A stretch of DNA of 64,000 nt from positions 79,485 through 143,484 of the forward strand of contig CADEGH010000011.1 of the NCBI GenBank assembly GCA_902826835.1, written 5' to 3'. A program made the translations under genes and the position numbers. Positions 17,690-26,988 of this stretch are shown here, one piece after another (positions within the stretch are counted from its first letter, which is position 1; the number at the start of each line of letters is the position of its first letter). The notes under the pieces are model-generated. The model saw nothing but the letters and a program-made list of their open reading frames with translations. It had not been told where the DNA came from and did not search any database. Source of the DNA: an uncultured bacterium. GTDB lineage: Bacteria; Planctomycetota; GCA-002687715.

Positions 17690-19054
17690 TCAGCGCGCGG
17701 AAGGTTGTGGATAGACCGGCAAGCTGCGGAAACCCTCTGGCCCGATTGCCTCCACGCCGAAGAGCCAATCGTCTTTCGAGAGTCCCTCCAGTAGGGCCGA
17801 AGTTGCGCCTTCTTCTAGAAGCCGTCGCTCCGTCCAAGTCGGCTCGTCGGTACGCCGAATCAGGATCGCGATTCGCGCGGGTTTGGAACCGCCCGCTTCC
17901 GCACTCATGGCCGGAGGCGCAAAGCGCAACTCGGTGTCCGGCGTGAGCTGACTCGTGAGCATGCGGACATTCGCGGGGGCCGCGGGAGCGAGGGCCACCT
18001 CCAGGAATCCCGCGATGTTCGTTTGCGCCACCCGTGTCATGAACGCGTAGTCGAGAAACTCCGGAAGGTCTCCGAATCGACGCCCCGCCTCCTCGCGTAA
18101 GTCCTGGTGTTGCCGGTCGTAGTTTTCGAACGGCTCGGTGAATCGGGCGCCCGCAAATCCCTCTTCGTTGAAGGCGCGGTGATCCCCGCCTCGCAGGTAG
18201 CGATCTTGGCGGAAGATCAGGCGCACCTTGAATCCCGGGACATAGGTTTCGCCGCGCAGTTTGAGGTAGCGCGCGAGTTGGCGACTAGGCGCATCCTGAT
18301 CGCTCCCGACCACCGTCCGGGTGGGTCGCCCGCGTTCGTTGAGCGGGCCGGAAATCACCCCTTCACTGAAGAGGCGGAGGGTCCAAGGATCGACCTGCCC
18401 TCGGGTATTGGTGGCCCCGCCGACGATGTCGTTGGTGACCATGGCATCGATGCGGAGGTCATCGCGCCGCGCGGCTTCGGCAAAGGCCTTCGCTCCGAGC
18501 AGACCTTGCTCCTCGGCGGCGGTGAACAGGAAGACGACGTTCTGGCGCACCGACTCGGTCGCGAGGATTCGGGCCGCCTCGAGGACGACCGCACATCCGG
18601 AAGCGTCATCGTTGGCACCGGGGGCGTCGATCTTGAAATCCTCCCCGCGGCTCGCGCGGGAATCGTAGTGCGCCGACATGACGATCGTCCGCTCGGGCTC
18701 GGAGCCGCGCAGGGTCGCGACGACATTGACGACACGACCGCCCGCCGGCAGTCGGCTCGAGGGCGGCAGGTCATGAGGGTCCTCCCGCATGGTGAGACGA
18801 CCCTCTGACGCGGCGGCGTAGCGAGTCAGCTCTTCGATCAACCATTGGCGTGCCGCGCCAATGCCGCGCGTCGGGTCGGTCGATTCGGACAGGGTGTGCC
18901 GCGTGCCAAAGCTCACGAGCTTGCGCACGGAAGCCTCGAGGGCCTCGGGCTTCACTTTGGCAACGGCGGAGGCGATGCGCGCGTGGGGCTCAAGCACCAC
19001 TTGGGACGAGCCGGAAACCGAGAGCACGAGAATCCAGAAGGCGATGGCTTTCAC
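17690..19054 (-). CDS. secreted M28 family zinc aminopeptidase
   Basis: 454 residues from a GTG at 19054; the longer frame to 19516 overlaps the upstream membrane-protein gene and is rejected. A signal peptide (residues 1-17) is followed by the M28 domain. Metal-site motifs: SAHYDSR (His129), GANDDASG (Asp149), AAEEQGLLG (Glu181/182), VTNDIVGG (Asp) and GGDHRAFNEEG (His). These fit two co-catalytic zinc ions. A C-terminal beta-rich extension (about 390-454) may bind substrate. It is last of three consecutive reverse-strand genes, 35 bp behind the small membrane protein. Confidence 0.9.
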   Translation of the reverse strand: MKAIAFWILVLSVSGSSQVVLEPHARIASAVAKVKPEALEASVRKLVSFGTRHTLSESTDPTRGIGAARQWLIEELTRYAAASEGRLTMREDPHDLPPSSRLPAGGRVVNVVATLRGSEPERTIVMSAHYDSRASRGEDFKIDAPGANDDASGCAVVLEAARILATESVRQNVVFLFTAAEEQGLLGAKAFAEAARRDDLRIDAMVTNDIVGGATNTRGQVDPWTLRLFSEGVISGPLNERGRPTRTVVGSDQDAPSRQLARYLKLRGETYVPGFKVRLIFRQDRYLRGGDHRAFNEEGFAGARFTEPFENYDRQHQDLREEAGRRFGDLPEFLDYAFMTRVAQTNIAGFLEVALAPAAPANVRMLTSQLTPDTELRFAPPAMSAEAGGSKPARIAILIRRTDEPTWTERRLLEEGATSALLEGLSKDDWLFGVEAIGPEGFRSLPVYPQPSAR

Positions 19055-19089
19055 GCCGGAAAGCCTACCCGCCCGGTGCGAACCGGGTT

Positions 19090-19482
19090 TCAGATGAAAA
19101 AGGCGGTCACGAGATTGCCCAGGCGCACGAGGAGAAACGCCTTGGCGCCCTTCGCGTGGGCGGGAAGCAACTCCATCCGCCCCTTCAAGACCTTGCCGCC
19201 GACCACGAGTTGCACGATCCACATCACGAGCATCGCGATCGAAAATCCGATGTGGATGAGCAGCATCGTGCGGCCGGAAGTCACGTCGCCGGTGGCCGCG
19301 CTCATCGCCTTTTTCACCGCCGACTCGGGACGCAAGAACTCGACCGCGGCCAAGAGCGCCAAGTCCAGAACAAAACACAGGAGCATCGTTCTGACGTGGA
19401 AGCGCCGTCGGTGGTGAAGAACCGTCCCGACGAGGATCAGGACGAAGACTGCGCAATTGGCGAGATTCAAGGCTAGCGACAC
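19090..19482 (-). CDS. four-helix membrane protein, DUF420-like
   Basis: 130 residues with four predicted membrane helices (about 7-22, 32-49, 71-93, 108-128) and conserved-looking His residues in HHRRRFHVR and at LLIHIGF. Size and helix layout resemble DUF420 (YozB/CtaM-like) proteins linked in some bacteria to heme-copper oxidase assembly; no oxidase genes are here, so the name is tentative. It lies between the SDR and M28 genes on the same strand. Confidence 0.65.
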   Translation of the reverse strand: MSLALNLANCAVFVLILVGTVLHHRRRFHVRTMLLCFVLDLALLAAVEFLRPESAVKKAMSAATGDVTSGRTMLLIHIGFSIAMLVMWIVQLVVGGKVLKGRMELLPAHAKGAKAFLLVRLGNLVTAFFI

Positions 19483-19584
19483 GCGGTACCTTTCGGTCAG
19501 GGGAGGGCGAGCGCATCGCTGCGACGCACGTCGATCTTGGCCGGAGCTTCCGGTGCCTTCAAGCGATTGCCCGCCGGGATCGCC

Positions 19585-20334
19585 TCAAGCGAGGGCGCCA
19601 GCGCACTGGTTCAGGGCTTGGCCCGTGATTCCGGCCGCCCCCGGTTCAAACAGCCAGGTCACGGTCGCGGCGATCTCCGAGGGCTCCAAGAACCGCCGCA
19701 GTGGCACCAAGCCCTTGAAGAAGCTGGTCGCCGTCCCGGGGTCCATTCCCATGGTCGGCGCTTGGCTCGCGATCGCCGACTTTGCGAGATCGGTCTCCAC
19801 CCAGCCCGGCTGAACGCAGTTGACAGTGATGCGGCGAGGCGCGAGATCCAAAGCCAACGCCCGGCAGAATCCGGCGAGGCCGGCCTTCGAAGCGCAGTAG
19901 CCGTGGCCCGCGGGGATCCCGAATCGGCCGAGCACGGAGCCGATCGCGACGACGCGGCCGTCTTCCTCGAGTATCGGGAGCAACCCGCGCACCGTGCGCA
20001 TGACCGAGACCAAGTTCAGCTCGATCAGGCGGTCGAAGGAGTGCCCACGGGGTTCGTCGAGGGGAGAGAGCGTGGAGTCCCCGGCGTTCAGGACGAGGCC
20101 GAAGAGCGATGACCAACGCTCCTTCAGGACCGCCAGGGCCCGGTCCGTCGACCCCCGGTCGGTCAGGTCGCAGGGCAGGCACAGCGCTCGCTCGCCAAAG
20201 GGAGCGGCGATGGCAGACAGCAGAGACTCCCGCCTGCCGAGGAGCGCGACGTGGTCGCCCCGCTTGAGGAAGTGCTCGGCACAGGCTCGGCCAATTCCAC
20301 TCGTGGCTCCGGTGACCAGGATTTTTCGCACCAT
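19585..20334 (-). CDS. short-chain dehydrogenase/reductase
   Basis: 249 residues from ATG at 20334, with GGAGAA about 8 bases upstream; the longer frame lacks support. Classical SDR motifs: TGATSGIG (8-15) for the nucleotide, a DLTDR acidic region (56-60), NAG (83-85), the catalytic Ser in IGSVLG (about 133), and YCASK with Tyr146 and Lys150. The C-terminus (VTWLFEPGAAGITGQALN) is typical of FabG-like reductases. The substrate is unknown. Cofactor preference cannot be fixed: RR follows the second strand (LLGRRES), which favours NADP(H). Confidence 0.9.
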   Translation of the reverse strand: MVRKILVTGATSGIGRACAEHFLKRGDHVALLGRRESLLSAIAAPFGERALCLPCDLTDRGSTDRALAVLKERWSSLFGLVLNAGDSTLSPLDEPRGHSFDRLIELNLVSVMRTVRGLLPILEEDGRVVAIGSVLGRFGIPAGHGYCASKAGLAGFCRALALDLAPRRITVNCVQPGWVETDLAKSAIASQAPTMGMDPGTATSFFKGLVPLRRFLEPSEIAATVTWLFEPGAAGITGQALNQCAGALA

Positions 20335-20696
20335 GGCCAATTCTCCGGATCCGAGCCGAGCCCACCAACCGGGGGCGCTCGAATAAAAAAAAGGCGGGGT
20401 CCGCCTCAGGCTGACCCCGCCTCTCCTTCCTTTCGTCCCTGCCACTCCCCAGTGGTCAGGTCGCCATCAATCGTCGGCTCGCGATCCCCCCGAACCACGA
20501 GCCACCACCTTCTTCGTCCGCGGCATCCCGACCCCTGAAAAAAACTTTTCGGGGGATTTCGTTCGAGGGCGAGCCGGTATCTGCGTGGGAAAAGGCACGA
20601 TTCCCGAACCAAGCCTCCCCTCCGCGGGGTTTCGCGCGCTCCGTTTTTTCAGTACTGATGGAGATGGTGGTCGAGTCTGGCCACCTGGAGAGCTTC
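20335..20696. other. intergenic region with reverse-strand terminator but no clear gene
   Basis: This interval separates the divergent SDR and glycosyltransferase genes. It holds a strong reverse-strand intrinsic terminator (20385-20421) and a second hairpin near 20535-20560 (CCCC-GAAAA arms). Only very short frames are present. A short non-coding transcript read leftward into the terminator is possible. Confidence 0.4.
20385..20421 (-). terminator. intrinsic terminator, reverse strand
   Basis: On the reverse strand GGCGGGGTC pairs perfectly with GACCCCGCC (9 bp, 11-nt loop) and is followed by eight T residues. It lies upstream of the SDR start, so it cannot end the SDR transcript; it would stop transcription entering from 20.4-20.7 kb. 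Confidence 0.8.
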
Positions 20697-22142
20697 ATGA
20701 AGAAACGCGCTTCACCCCGCCGCCAACCCCGGACGCACGCGACCCCACGGGCCGCGCACCCACGCGTCACCGTCGTCATTCCGGTGTTGAACGAGTCCAA
20801 GACCATCGCGCAGGTGATCCGCCTGGCCCGTCGCTCGAAGTTGGTCAGCGAGGTCCTGGTCATCGACGACGGATCGCACGACGGCACCCCCGAAATTGCG
20901 ACCAGGGCCGGGGCCCGGGTCTTGACCAGTGCCATGCTCGGCAAGGGGGTCTCGATGGAGGAGGGGATGCGCGCGGCCCGCAACGAAATTGTCCTCTACC
21001 TCGATGGCGATCTGCGGGGACTGACTGCGGACCTCGTCGAAAAGATGGCGGGGCCGCTCCTCACGGACGCGGCGGACTTCGTGAAAGCTCGATTCGCTCG
21101 GGCCGCCGGGAGGGTGACGGTACTCACTGCCAAGCCGCTGCTTCGCACCTACTTCCCCGAGCTCGCGGGCCTCGAACAGCCACTCGGGGGAATCATGGCG
21201 TCGAGGAAGGCCCTGCTGTCGACGCTGCGATTCGAGAGCGACTACGGGGTCGACGTCGGTTTGGTCATCGATGCCGCGGCCCAGGGGGCGCGCATCCTCG
21301 AGATCGACATCGGGCGACTCGAACACGACAGTCAGTCGCTCGAATCGCTCGGGGAAATGGCGACGCAAGTCGCGCGCACGATCCTCGAGCGCGCCGCCGA
21401 GTGGGGCCGCCTCCAGGTGGACTTCCTTCATCGCACCCGCGAGCACGACCGACGGCGGCGTGCCACGGATGTCGGCCGCGTTGCCGACGTGGTGCGCAAG
21501 AAGGGGCGACTCGCCCTCCTCGACATGGACGGCACCATCGTCGAGGGCCGCATGGCGGTTGCCATGGCTCAACGCACCGGCCGTCTGAAGGAGCTGACAG
21601 AACTCATCGATCGAGCGGATCTCGATCCTAAGCGCCGCACCGAGCGAATCGCGCGGCTCTTCGAGGGGGTGCCGAAGCGGACCTTCGAAGAGGTCGCCAA
21701 GGCCCTACCGCTCAGCCCAGGAGCGGTGGAATTGATCGTGGGCCTGCGGCGACTGGGTTACGTGATCGGAGTCTGCACCGACAGTTGGCACGTGGCCGCA
21801 ACGATCGTGCGGCGACGAATCTTCGCGGACTTCGCCATCGCCAATGTGCTGCACTTTCGCGGCGACCAAGCGACTGGCGAGGTGACGATCGCGCCCGCGA
21901 TGCAGCATCAATCCGGATGCCGCCGCCACGCCATCTGCAAACGCAACGTGCTCGTGCACATGCGGGAGCGTCTCGGGATCGCGCCGCGGGAAGTCCTGGC
22001 GGTGGGCGACAGCGACAACGACGTTTGCCTCCTCCGCGCCGTCGGCAAGAGCGTGGCCTTCCGCCCCAAGTCGCCGGCGGTCGCCGCCGCCGCGGACCGG
22101 GTCGTCCAAGACTCTCTGGCGTCGATCCTCAGCGTGGCCTGA
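20697..22142 (+). CDS. bifunctional GpgS-like glycosyltransferase fused to SerB-like HAD phosphatase
   Basis: 481 residues; start at 20697 chosen for GGAGAG about 8 bases upstream (an in-frame ATG at 20658 is weaker). Residues 20-240 are a GT-A fold of the glucosyl-3-phosphoglycerate synthase type: VTVVIPVLNES, VIDDGSHDGT, metal-binding DGD (103-105), GRVTVLTAKPLL and QPLGG. Residues 270-470 are a HAD phosphatase: DMDGT (276-280), TDS (361-363) and GDSDND (437-442), closest in style to SerB. In known pathways separate GpgS and GpgP make glucosylglycerate, a compatible solute. Here one chain could make and dephosphorylate the intermediate. The sugar donor (GDP- or UDP-glucose, or mannose) cannot be told. 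Confidence 0.82.
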   Translation: MKKRASPRRQPRTHATPRAAHPRVTVVIPVLNESKTIAQVIRLARRSKLVSEVLVIDDGSHDGTPEIATRAGARVLTSAMLGKGVSMEEGMRAARNEIVLYLDGDLRGLTADLVEKMAGPLLTDAADFVKARFARAAGRVTVLTAKPLLRTYFPELAGLEQPLGGIMASRKALLSTLRFESDYGVDVGLVIDAAAQGARILEIDIGRLEHDSQSLESLGEMATQVARTILERAAEWGRLQVDFLHRTREHDRRRRATDVGRVADVVRKKGRLALLDMDGTIVEGRMAVAMAQRTGRLKELTELIDRADLDPKRRTERIARLFEGVPKRTFEEVAKALPLSPGAVELIVGLRRLGYVIGVCTDSWHVAATIVRRRIFADFAIANVLHFRGDQATGEVTIAPAMQHQSGCRRHAICKRNVLVHMRERLGIAPREVLAVGDSDNDVCLLRAVGKSVAFRPKSPAVAAAADRVVQDSLASILSVA

Positions 22143-22474
22143 CCGGAGTGACGGCGCGCTTCCACCCCCAGGAGCGCAGGGAGCTCCCACGCGCGTCCCC
22201 ACCAGCCACTTCGGCACTCATCGGGGCGGAGCGAGGACCGAATAGCAGAGGTTCGAAACAGGTCGTCAGGCCGGCGGTCGGCAATCGGGGGCCGAACACC
22301 CAACCGCAGCTGACCGGAATTCGGTCACGGGAGAATTCCGCAAGTCCGGTGGTTACGGGCATCCGGCAAATGGCGAGAACCACCGGATCGACCTTGCATT
22401 CCCCCGGGAGCTCGCGAGTAGACTCAGGGAGCCTGGTCGCCCGCCCGCCAGGCTCCGAACCTACAAAGGTCCTT
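22143..22474. other. gene-free leader region of the FG-GAP gene
   Basis: No gene seen. It contains two inverted repeats: TGACCG/CGGTCA around 22310-22327 and a perfect 10-bp stem at 22345-22387, described separately. The right end carries AAAGG ahead of the FG-GAP start. Confidence 0.4.
22345..22387 (+). promoter_or_regulatory. stem-loop in the leader of the FG-GAP gene
   Basis: TCCGGTGGTT (22345-22354) is the exact reverse complement of AACCACCGGA (22378-22387), with a 23-nt loop. It ends 87 bases before the start codon. No T-run follows, so it is not a terminator; an mRNA structure or protein-binding site is possible. Confidence 0.35.
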
Positions 22475-25132
22475 ATGAACCGACATGCCCTTCTGCTCCT
22501 GACGGTCGCCCTGACCTGGATACCCATGGCCGCCCAGGAAAGCCAGCGGATCTACCCAGCGGCGAACGTCGTAGTCGGCTCGTACCAGCCTGCCTTCGAG
22601 ACTCTGCAGGACCTGGATGGCGACGGAGATCTTGACTCCGTTGGGGCGTTGTTCGGAGGTTCCAACAGTCTCCTGGGACTGTGGGAAAACGATGGCACCG
22701 GTCAGTTCACCCTGAGCTGGACCGGAAGCGGACCGGGCATGCTCAATGGTCAAGGCGGGGAGCTGCTCGCCGCGGACTTCGACGGAGACGGACGCGACGA
22801 CTTCGTCATGACCTCGTATTTCTTCGTCGCCCCCTACATCGTCAACGGAATCAGTGCTCCGACGCCGCTCACTCCCCTCGTGACCGGCCTTCAGCCGAAC
22901 TCCCGCATCGAAAAGGTCAAAGTGCGGGACATCAACGGAGACGGGTTGGACGACTTGGCCATTCTCACGCAATCCGCCCTCGGCCTCGTGCTCTCCAATC
23001 CGGGCGGCGCGCCGATCATGAACACGCTGACCCTCACGTTTTCCCCGAGAACGATGGCTCTGGTCCGGCACCCAAGCGGCGACTTCACGGCGGTCTTGGC
23101 CACGACCCAAGTCGTGGAGACGGTCAGCATCACGAACGGTGGAGGCACGATGACCCTGGGGGGAACCCAACCTCTCGCCGCAAATCCGGGCGGCATCATT
23201 CTCCCGATGTTGGCCTCCGGCGATCTCGACGGCGACGCGGACGAAGACGTGGTCGTGTTCACCGAGACCAGCTTCCAATTGGTACGGCAAAACGCGGGTG
23301 GCCAGGTTGTCGTGGAGGCCCCCCGGGTCGGCGGCCCCGCCACCAACCTCGCGGACGTCGACAACGACGGAGACCTCGACGGCGTGTGTTGCGGGGGTGG
23401 CGGCGGATACGGCCCTCCTCTGTCCAACCTCACACGCAACTCCAACTTCGAGATCGCGATCAACGACGGAACGGGGAACTTCGCCCCGTCATTCCAAATC
23501 GCAGGGTACGGCGCCGCCCATATCGCGGGGGCCGGCGACATCGACGGCGACGGGGATGTCGACTTGGTGGGTGGCCGCGCGGTGTTCTTCTCGAAGGGCG
23601 TATTGAGCGCCGATCCGCTGCACCGATTCCCAACGGGAACCACCGCCGTGCATACCGACTGGAACTACCTGGATGTCGATGGGGATGGGGATGTCGACCC
23701 GGGGTCCCATTTCCAGGCCTTGCTTCGCAATGATGGCAGCGGCTCGTTCACGGAATTGGCGACGGCCGTTACCGGTGCACCGGCCGGCGACATCCAGGGA
23801 ATCGCCAACGGTGACTTTGATGGCGACGGTGACTTGGATTGTGTCGTCCACTTCGGCTATCCGCTTCCCCTGTCCGCTCAGGGCCTCTACTTGGCGACCC
23901 AGACGGCTCCCGGCAACTACAGCGTCGGCGGTCTGATCATGAGCCCGCCCATCAATGCCCTTCCCGTGAGTTGGTCGTTCCGCAGCCACGCGGAGGACCT
24001 CTCCGGTGATGGCCGGGTCGATCTCATCGTCACCACGGAACTGGCCTCGTCGTCTTCCACGAACGCAGATCGAACGACGGTCTACTGGAGCCTCGGCGGA
24101 GGTTCGTTCGCAGCCCCTGTCAACTACGACTTCACTTTGAAAGGGACCGCGGATCTCGATGGGGACAACCTCCGGGATTTGGTGGTCTCGACCAACTCAC
24201 TCGGCCTGGGTTGGGTACGCAACCTCGGCGGAGGTGCGTTCTCCCCGCCGACTTGGCTGGGTGTCCCAACCTCCTCCGGTCGGAGCGATCGGGTGGCAAT
24301 CGCCGATCTCGATTCCGACGGCGACTTGGACATCGTGACGCCCAGTTTCGTGAGCACCGGCGGAGCATGGAAGACGATCCTCTTCGTACGCAACGACGGC
24401 AACGGTGCCTTCGCGGTGGTGTCCGGTCTCTTCGGCAATGTGGGAGGTTACCTAAACGCGAATCCCTCGACCTACGTTCGCGTGAGCGATCTCGACCACA
24501 ACGGCGTGCTCGACGTGATGGTCTACCCTGCGCAGGACACGCTGAACAGCACGGCGATTTTCCTCGCCAACGCACCCATGGTGTTCCGACCGCGAACGGT
24601 CCAGGTCATGGCCAGCGAACATGTCGCGGATCTCAACGGCGATGGTGCGCTGGATGTCGTCAGGCTTGCTTATCCCAATTCGCTCCGCTTGCTCTGTGAT
24701 CCGGTTCCCGGAATGGCCGTCGGCGCCTACGACCAATACGGAATGGGCACGACCGTGGGCACTCCCGGTCTTCCGATTCTCGGCGCCAAGGGACCCTTCC
24801 GCTCCGGTGAGACCGTCCGCGTCATCCTTCGGGGGGGTGTCGGCGGATCCGTAGCCATCTTCGCGATCAGCACCGGGCGACTGCCCTCCCCGATCGCGTG
24901 GCCGCAAAGCCACAGTCTCTATTTGGACGCGGCTTCCCCCAGCACACTGCTTTTGCCGGTTCAGCTCGGAGGTGCCGCCGGAGTGCCGGACACTGGCTTC
25001 GTCAACCTCGACTTTGCGATTCCCGCCGGGTTCTCGGGCGTGGAACTGCATCACCAAGCCGCGGTGGCCGATCCCAACAACCCGACCGGCATCAGCCTCT
25101 CGAACGCCTTCCACATCCTCTACGGCGGCTGA
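22475..25132 (+). CDS. secreted FG-GAP/VCBS repeat protein
   Basis: 885 residues from ATG at 22475 (AAAGG about 8 bases upstream), followed by a signal peptide ending near AAQ. Most of the chain consists of FG-GAP/VCBS-type repeats with Ca-binding DxDxDxDxD loops (LDGDGDLD, FDGDGRDD, INGDGLDD, IDGDGDVD, LDSDGDLD, LNGDGALD). They should fold as one or more beta-propellers. The last 120 residues form a beta-rich module (IPAGFSGVELHHQAAV...) shared with other secreted proteins of this window. An adhesive or scaffolding role outside the cell is inferred. No enzyme domain is seen. Convergent with the helicase gene. Confidence 0.9.
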   Translation: MNRHALLLLTVALTWIPMAAQESQRIYPAANVVVGSYQPAFETLQDLDGDGDLDSVGALFGGSNSLLGLWENDGTGQFTLSWTGSGPGMLNGQGGELLAADFDGDGRDDFVMTSYFFVAPYIVNGISAPTPLTPLVTGLQPNSRIEKVKVRDINGDGLDDLAILTQSALGLVLSNPGGAPIMNTLTLTFSPRTMALVRHPSGDFTAVLATTQVVETVSITNGGGTMTLGGTQPLAANPGGIILPMLASGDLDGDADEDVVVFTETSFQLVRQNAGGQVVVEAPRVGGPATNLADVDNDGDLDGVCCGGGGGYGPPLSNLTRNSNFEIAINDGTGNFAPSFQIAGYGAAHIAGAGDIDGDGDVDLVGGRAVFFSKGVLSADPLHRFPTGTTAVHTDWNYLDVDGDGDVDPGSHFQALLRNDGSGSFTELATAVTGAPAGDIQGIANGDFDGDGDLDCVVHFGYPLPLSAQGLYLATQTAPGNYSVGGLIMSPPINALPVSWSFRSHAEDLSGDGRVDLIVTTELASSSSTNADRTTVYWSLGGGSFAAPVNYDFTLKGTADLDGDNLRDLVVSTNSLGLGWVRNLGGGAFSPPTWLGVPTSSGRSDRVAIADLDSDGDLDIVTPSFVSTGGAWKTILFVRNDGNGAFAVVSGLFGNVGGYLNANPSTYVRVSDLDHNGVLDVMVYPAQDTLNSTAIFLANAPMVFRPRTVQVMASEHVADLNGDGALDVVRLAYPNSLRLLCDPVPGMAVGAYDQYGMGTTVGTPGLPILGAKGPFRSGETVRVILRGGVGGSVAIFAISTGRLPSPIAWPQSHSLYLDAASPSTLLLPVQLGGAAGVPDTGFVNLDFAIPAGFSGVELHHQAAVADPNNPTGISLSNAFHILYGG

Positions 25133-25155
25133 CCTGCGGCCTGGCCTCGGCCGGC

Positions 25156-26988
25156 TCAGCCCTCGCGGTAGTGCCGCGCGTAGAGCTTCTTGCCGCCAAA
25201 GACCGTCGATCGCAGAGCCTTGATCACCGGCTCGGCCCAGTCCCGACGGACCTCGACGATCGAAAAGCGGTCGCCGATGTGAATGCTTCCGAGCACGTCC
25301 GTCCCCGGACCAACCGCCGCTTCGATCGCGGATGCCAAATCACTCGGCCGCAATTGCACCATGCGGCCGGCGCCGACGTAGAGCCTCGTGGTGTCGAAGC
25401 CGGGCTTCGGGGATGGTGAGCTCGGCACTGGTTCGTCGGGCAACTCGGGGGAAGGAGCAATTGCCTCGTCCGGGGGCTTTTTCTTGCGCGCGGCGCGTTC
25501 GGCTTTGGCCACAGGCGCCGGTGCCGGTGCGGCGGGCGGTTTTGCTTCCGGGCGCGCCGGGCTGATCGGCGGCCGCTTGCGGGCATCCGAGGAGTCCGAG
25601 AAGTCCCTCGCTTCATCGGATTTTCCACCGCCTTCGTGGCCCGCTTGGTGCGCGAGTTTCACGGCGGCCGCCGCGATGTCCATGATGTCCAGGTCCGAGG
25701 CGAGACTCTCGACGACACTGCGATAACGATCGAGGTCGCCCGCAATCAGAGTTTCGCGCAACTGGGCACAGGTGAGCTCGAGGCGGCGGTGGTGGAGGTC
25801 CGCCACGGTGGGGATCGTCGCGAGTGCGATCTTCTGGCGAGTGATTGACTCGATGTTGCGCAGCAGCCGATGCTCGCGGGGTTCGACTAGAGTGATCGCT
25901 ACTCCTTCGCGTCCGGCGCGTCCGGTGCGGCCGATGCGATGCACGTACGCTTCCGGCTCGGAAGGACAGTCGTAATTGACGACGTGCGAAAGCTGGTCGA
26001 TGTCGAGGCCGCGGGCCGCCACGTCGGTGGCGATCAAGACGTCGGCCTTGCCACTTCGAAAGCGCCGCATGACCCGTTCGCGCTGGTCTTGGGCGAATCC
26101 GCCGTGCAGCGCCTCCGCCCGATAGCCGCGGGCATTCATGGCTTCCTGCAACTCGTCCACTTCCAAGCGGGTTCGGCAGAACACGATGGTAAGGGTGGGA
26201 GTCTCCATGTCGAGCACCCGCACCAGCGCTGCCGTCTTTTGGGCGCGAGGCACGATGTACGCGGTCTGACGAACTTTGGGCAGCTCACCCCCGACCGGGC
26301 GCTCGCGCTGGAGGAGGATGCGCGCCGGATTCTTGAGGTGTCGTTCGGCGATGCCGAGGATGCGCGGGGCCAAGGTGGCGGAAAACAGCGCGGTCTGACG
26401 ATTCGTGGGCGCTCGTTTGAGGATCGCGTCCAAATCCTCGGCGAAGCCCATATTCAGCATCTCGTCGGCTTCGTCGAGCACGACGACCTGCACGTCGTCC
26501 AAGTGGATCGAGCCACGCTCGAGATGCTCCAACGCGCGCCCGGGGGTGGCGACGACGCAGGAAACGCCACGCGCGAGGAAGCGCAACTGCTGGCCGATGA
26601 ACTGGCCGCCGTAGATCGGAAGCACACTCGCGCCGCGGCCCCGTCCGTACTTGTGGATGGCCTCCGCGACTTGCATCGCGAGTTCGCGAGTCGGCACGAG
26701 CACGAGAGCGCGCGGGCGGTGTGGAACTGGTTCGGCAGTGCCGATTCGATGCAAAAGGGGAAGAGCGAACGCGGCCGTCTTGCCGGTGCCGGTGGCGGCC
26801 TGACCGAGGACGTCACGACCGGCAAGCAGGGCGGGGATTGCCGCGGTTTGGATCGGCGTGGGTTCCTCGTAACCGAGGGCTGTCAACACCGTGAGGATGT
26901 CCGGGGCGATGCCGAGGGCGGCAAAGCCGCTTCCGGACGTGGATTCCGCAGCCGGTGGGGAAACCGGCGTATCGAGTTCTTCAGACAT
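25156..26988 (-). CDS. deaD: DEAD-box ATP-dependent RNA helicase with DbpA-type RNA-binding domain
   Basis: 610 residues from ATG at 26988, GGAAGGG upstream; the longer frame adds an unsupported leader. Q-motif region YEEPTPIQ (40-47), Walker A AATGTGKT (64-71), PTRELA, DEAD (172-175), SAT, and HRIGRTGRAG are all intact. A Pro/Ala/Lys-rich linker (about 465-540) leads to a C-terminal DbpA/CsdA-like RNA-binding domain (TRLYVGAGRMVQLRPSDL onward). Such enzymes act in ribosome assembly and RNA decay, often on cold shock. The 343-bp region upstream is long enough for a regulated leader. Confidence 0.94.
   Translation of the reverse strand: MSEELDTPVSPPAAESTSGSGFAALGIAPDILTVLTALGYEEPTPIQTAAIPALLAGRDVLGQAATGTGKTAAFALPLLHRIGTAEPVPHRPRALVLVPTRELAMQVAEAIHKYGRGRGASVLPIYGGQFIGQQLRFLARGVSCVVATPGRALEHLERGSIHLDDVQVVVLDEADEMLNMGFAEDLDAILKRAPTNRQTALFSATLAPRILGIAERHLKNPARILLQRERPVGGELPKVRQTAYIVPRAQKTAALVRVLDMETPTLTIVFCRTRLEVDELQEAMNARGYRAEALHGGFAQDQRERVMRRFRSGKADVLIATDVAARGLDIDQLSHVVNYDCPSEPEAYVHRIGRTGRAGREGVAITLVEPREHRLLRNIESITRQKIALATIPTVADLHHRRLELTCAQLRETLIAGDLDRYRSVVESLASDLDIMDIAAAAVKLAHQAGHEGGGKSDEARDFSDSSDARKRPPISPARPEAKPPAAPAPAPVAKAERAARKKKPPDEAIAPSPELPDEPVPSSPSPKPGFDTTRLYVGAGRMVQLRPSDLASAIEAAVGPGTDVLGSIHIGDRFSIVEVRRDWAEPVIKALRSTVFGGKKLYARHYREG

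Noticed and set aside
16035..17714. 559-codon forward open frame
   Set aside because: Covers the reverse-strand ubiE gene and an empty interval; its translation has no domain.
19055..19516. N-terminal extension of the M28 gene to 19516
   Set aside because: It is an Arg-rich out-of-frame reading of the small membrane-protein gene; the GTG at 19054 starts a signal peptide.
22475..25132. regular FG-GAP DNA repeats as a CRISPR-like or tandem repeat array
   Set aside because: The repetition is at protein level (Ca-binding loops), with variable spacing and divergent codons.
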